From Mycobacteriaceae bacterium (GTDB lineage Bacteria > Actinomycetota > Actinomycetes > Mycobacteriales > Mycobacteriaceae), in assembly GCA_019749805.1 (NCBI GenBank), contig JAIEPH010000078.1, positions 1-64,000 on the forward strand: a stretch of 64,000 nucleotides of DNA, written 5' to 3'. The translations under genes and the position numbers were made by a program. Positions 61,926 to 64,000 of the stretch are shown here, one piece after another; position 1 is the stretch's first letter, and each line of letters opens with the position of its first letter. The notes below the pieces were generated by a model, which saw nothing but the letters and a program-made list of their open reading frames with translations, searched no databases and had not been told where the DNA came from.

Positions 61926-62982
61926 CGATGATCCCTGTCGCCGGGTCGACTTTGCCGTCGAGCAGGTCGAGGTAGGCCCGCTGGATCTCGTCCTCGGTCG
62001 AGATCCGCTCGATCCGAAGCCAGCCGGCGGCCCACTGCGCGAACGGCGCCCACGACTCGGCGACCCTGCGGTCGAGCTCGGCGGCCCCCCAGTCGTTACC
62101 GCGCTTGGTGATCCTGTCCGGCGCGAAGAAGAACACCGGGTTCGGGCCAGCGAGTTCGCCTGCCCCCGATGCCATTTCGGTCCAATGGGTGGCACCGACC
62201 GTCGAGCTGTGGGCCAGCCGGTCCCCGAAGTGGGCGTGCACTTCGGTGCGCACCCCACCGTCGCCGGAGATGTCGACATAGACCGCGCGCTCGCCGGGAA
62301 GCTCCGACACCGCGTCGTACCGACACACCGAGTCGTAGACGTTCAGTCCCTCGACGAACTCCAGGTTGCCCCGCGATGTCAGTCCCACAACCTTGATGCC
62401 GTCGCGTTTGGCGAGCAGGTAGGCCGCGATCAGCGCCGTCTTCGAAGACGCGCTGGAGATGACGATCGTGTCGGCGCCGAAGAAGCCCTCGTCGGCGAGG
62501 AAATCGTCGATGAGGAACGACGTGAAGAACAGCGGGAAGAACAGGATGTGTTCGCCCTCGCGGTCGGCCGAGTAGACGGGGTCGGTCACGATATCGCGAT
62601 AACCCTGGTAGGCCGATGGGAGATCCGCCCGATGTGGTGCCGCGTCGAAGAAGCCCTTCTCGTTGATGCGCGAGGGGACGACCACCAGGTGGCTGGCGCA
62701 CGGCAGGTAGCCGTAGACCCGCATACCCTGCGGTAGGCCGGAATTGCGGGACTCTTCGACGTGGGCGTAACCCCAGACGTTCAGCTTCCCCCACTCGGGA
62801 TCGGACGCCGGGAAGAAGCCCCAATAGTTCATGGCGTCACCGAATACGGCGTACGTGATGTTGTTGGCGGTCAGCCCGAACGATTCGATCCGGAGCAACG
62901 CCTCGCCGTCGGCCGGCGACGGCGGGTCGCGGTGGACGATGCGGGTGTCGTGAAGATCCTTGCGATTCAGCTCCAGGTCCAC
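61912..62982 (-). CDS. DUF2855 family protein
   Basis: A 356-residue protein of the DUF2855 family, with an alcohol-dehydrogenase-like fold: the nucleotide-binding region reads TIVISSASSKTALIAAYLLAKRDGIKVVGLTS. The N terminus resembles a GroES-like part (GLTANNITYAVFGDAMNYWGFFPA). Catalytic zinc ligands are not apparent. Function unknown, probably an oxidoreductase. I prefer the GTG at 62982, just after the end of the nitroreductase remnant; a frame from 63015 is open but overlaps that remnant. Confidence 0.85.
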   Translation of the reverse strand: MDLELNRKDLHDTRIVHRDPPSPADGEALLRIESFGLTANNITYAVFGDAMNYWGFFPASDPEWGKLNVWGYAHVEESRNSGLPQGMRVYGYLPCASHLVVVPSRINEKGFFDAAPHRADLPSAYQGYRDIVTDPVYSADREGEHILFFPLFFTSFLIDDFLADEGFFGADTIVISSASSKTALIAAYLLAKRDGIKVVGLTSRGNLEFVEGLNVYDSVCRYDAVSELPGERAVYVDISGDGGVRTEVHAHFGDRLAHSSTVGATHWTEMASGAGELAGPNPVFFFAPDRITKRGNDWGAAELDRRVAESWAPFAQWAAGWLRIERISTEDEIQRAYLDLLDGKVDPATGIIVTLD

Positions 62983-63836
62983 GACGCCAGCCTTACATAA
63001 AGGCGCGATTCCCATACCGGTCGAGCGAAACCAGTTCTCCGACAGGACGACGTGTCGTGGGGCCGTACTTGCCGATCGGCCAGCCCATCGGGATCACCGC
63101 GCACGGGGTGACGTTCCACGGCAGGCCGAGGACGCGGCGGGCCAAGAACTTGCTCCACAGCGGAATGGTGATCAGCGCCGCGCCCAGACCTGCGGCACGG
63201 GCCGCCAGCAGGAGGTTCTGCACGGCGGGATAGATGGAACCGTAGGCACTGGTCACCGCGACCGGCGGCCACGGAGGATGCCCGTCGCTCACGCTCTGCC
63301 TCGGCTTGGCGTGACATCGATCGCTTCATCGAATCGGGCAGGACGACGTCCTTGATTTCGACCCGGTCGATGTGTACTCCCCAGTCCAGTGCCGGGCTGT
63401 CGATCATCAACTCCAGGCCCTGGTTGAGCCGTTCGCGATTGGACAGCAGGTCATCTAAGTCGCTCTTGCCGATGATCGACCGCAGCGATGTCTGCGCAAC
63501 CTGGCCGATGGCCGACATGTAGTCCTGGACGTCGACGGCCACCCGCACTGGGTCGGAAACATTGAAATAGATGACGGCATCGACGCGAACAGTCACGTTG
63601 TCGCGTGTGATGCCGTCTTGAGCCGGAATCGGCATCGTGACGATCTGCATGTTGACCTTGGTGAGCCGGTCGGCGATCGGGATCAGCATCGTCAATCCCG
63701 GTGCGCGAACGCCGGGTTGCACGCGACCGAATCGGAAGACGACGCCTCGTTCGAATTGTCTGATGACGCGGAGATTGGTTCCCAGCCACATCACGGCGAG
63801 GCCCAACGCGGCGGCCACTGCGTATACGACGGTCAT
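62967..63836 (-). pseudogene. Slipin (SPFH/stomatin-like) gene truncated and fused out of frame
   Basis: Starts with a strong ribosome site (GGAGG) and ATG at 63836. Residues 1-186 are a good slipin: a membrane anchor (about 2-20), then QFERGVVFRFGRVQPG and DNVTVRVDAVIYFNV and ending at SMSRQAEAERERRA. A normal slipin continues for about 70 more residues. Here the frame passes at about 63280 into unrelated sequence that codes, in another frame, for the end of a nitroreductase, giving a spurious tail of about 100 residues. A deletion has removed the back of this gene. Confidence 0.8.
62993..63280 (-). pseudogene. C-terminal half of an FMN nitroreductase
   Basis: An open frame of about 95 codons reads TSAYGSIYPAVQNLLLAARA and IPLWSKFLARRVLGLPWNVT, then MGWPIGKYGPTTRRPV, the conserved ending of nitroreductase-family enzymes. 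The FMN-binding N-terminal half is missing; the segment is directly joined to the slipin gene at about 63280. A GTG at 63292 can start this frame, so a short product is possible but would lack the cofactor site. Confidence 0.78.
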
Positions 63837-63905
63837 TTTTCCTCCAGTCCGCCCGGGTCGCGGTTGTCGAGACCGTTGAGCTCGGGCTCTAATTGCCGCG
63901 AAACA
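63837..63905. other. Leader of the slipin gene
   Basis: The 69 bases hold the slipin ribosome-binding site (CTGGAGG on the minus strand) and the spacer to the next reading frame upstream. I see nothing else in it. Confidence 0.4.
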
Positions 63906-64000
63906 TCAGTCCACGCGGCGGGACGCGAAACACAGTCCTTCCGGCGCGCGCTGCAGGCTCCGGATTTCGGCGTCGGTGAGCACGCGTGGTCCCAGCAGCA
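63906..64000 (-). CDS. C-terminal end of an unidentified gene cut by the window edge
   Basis: An open frame enters from the right edge and ends at a TGA at 63906-63908. The last residues are LLGPRVLTDAEIRSLQRAPE and GLCFASRRVD. The codon use looks like real coding sequence, and its position 69 bp before the slipin start suggests a shared operon, but I cannot name the product from 30 residues. Confidence 0.4.
   Translation of the reverse strand, partial: LLGPRVLTDAEIRSLQRAPEGLCFASRRVD

Overview
The window is chromosomal DNA from a high-GC actinomycete and is almost certainly from a fast-growing Mycobacterium (Mycolicibacterium type). From memory, the gene order follows the M. tuberculosis Rv2191-Rv2236c backbone closely: the respiratory supercomplex genes, asnB, adoK, erpA, cobT/cobS, ilvE, gcvT, pepB, ephD, dlaT, lipB/lipA, glnA1/glnE/glnA2, caeA, panB, rnpB, the RNase H/phosphatase gene, cobC, the HAD gene/ptpA, SURF1 and cobD. 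GTG and TTG starts are common and many neighbours overlap by 1-4 bp. No insertion sequence, prophage, tRNA, rRNA operon or CRISPR array is visible.

Layout. 0.1-2.9 kb: a DnaQ-type exonuclease/GIY-YIG protein and trpD. 2.9-10.6 kb: ctaE-qcrC-qcrA-qcrB facing a minus-strand group with ctaC, ctaF, mmpS3 and a membrane protein, so most of the aa3 oxidase and the cytochrome bc1 complex are here. 10.7-18.4 kb: asnB, adenosine kinase, erpA and a tightly packed cobU-cobT-cobS run. 18.4-25.6 kb: ilvE, gcvT, an adenylate cyclase, pepB and ephD. 25.7-31.5 kb: the lipoate module dlaT, an epimerase, lipB and lipA. 31.5-39.6 kb: the glutamine synthetase module glnA1, glnE and glnA2, with a clear two-box GlnR-type operator before glnA1. 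39.6-46.4 kb: a GNAT enzyme, the CaeA/Hip1-like protease, a WS/DGAT, panB, an enoyl-CoA hydratase and a CYTH-CHAD protein.

46.4-54.4 kb is the accessory, changeable part. It holds a sigma region 4-only mini-protein coupled to a decayed GntR regulator, RNase P RNA, an AraC/VOC/ICMT-like run, a DUF222-HNH protein, an MGMT-like gene with its catalytic PCHR motif deleted next to a DNA-repair-type 2OG oxygenase, and a methyltransferase/FAD reductase pair divergent from an XRE-cupin regulator. 54.4-61.4 kb returns to the conserved backbone. 61.5-64 kb is again variable: a VOC protein, a DUF2855 protein, and a deletion that joined the front of a slipin gene to the back of a nitroreductase gene.

Functional themes are respiration (bc1-aa3 plus the SURF1 assembly factor), nitrogen assimilation, lipoylation, and cobalamin lower-ligand/nucleotide-loop assembly. 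The more novel signals are scars of gene decay and two little-understood small systems: the sigma4-like protein with GntR, and the XRE-cupin divergon. I saw no single large undescribed system.
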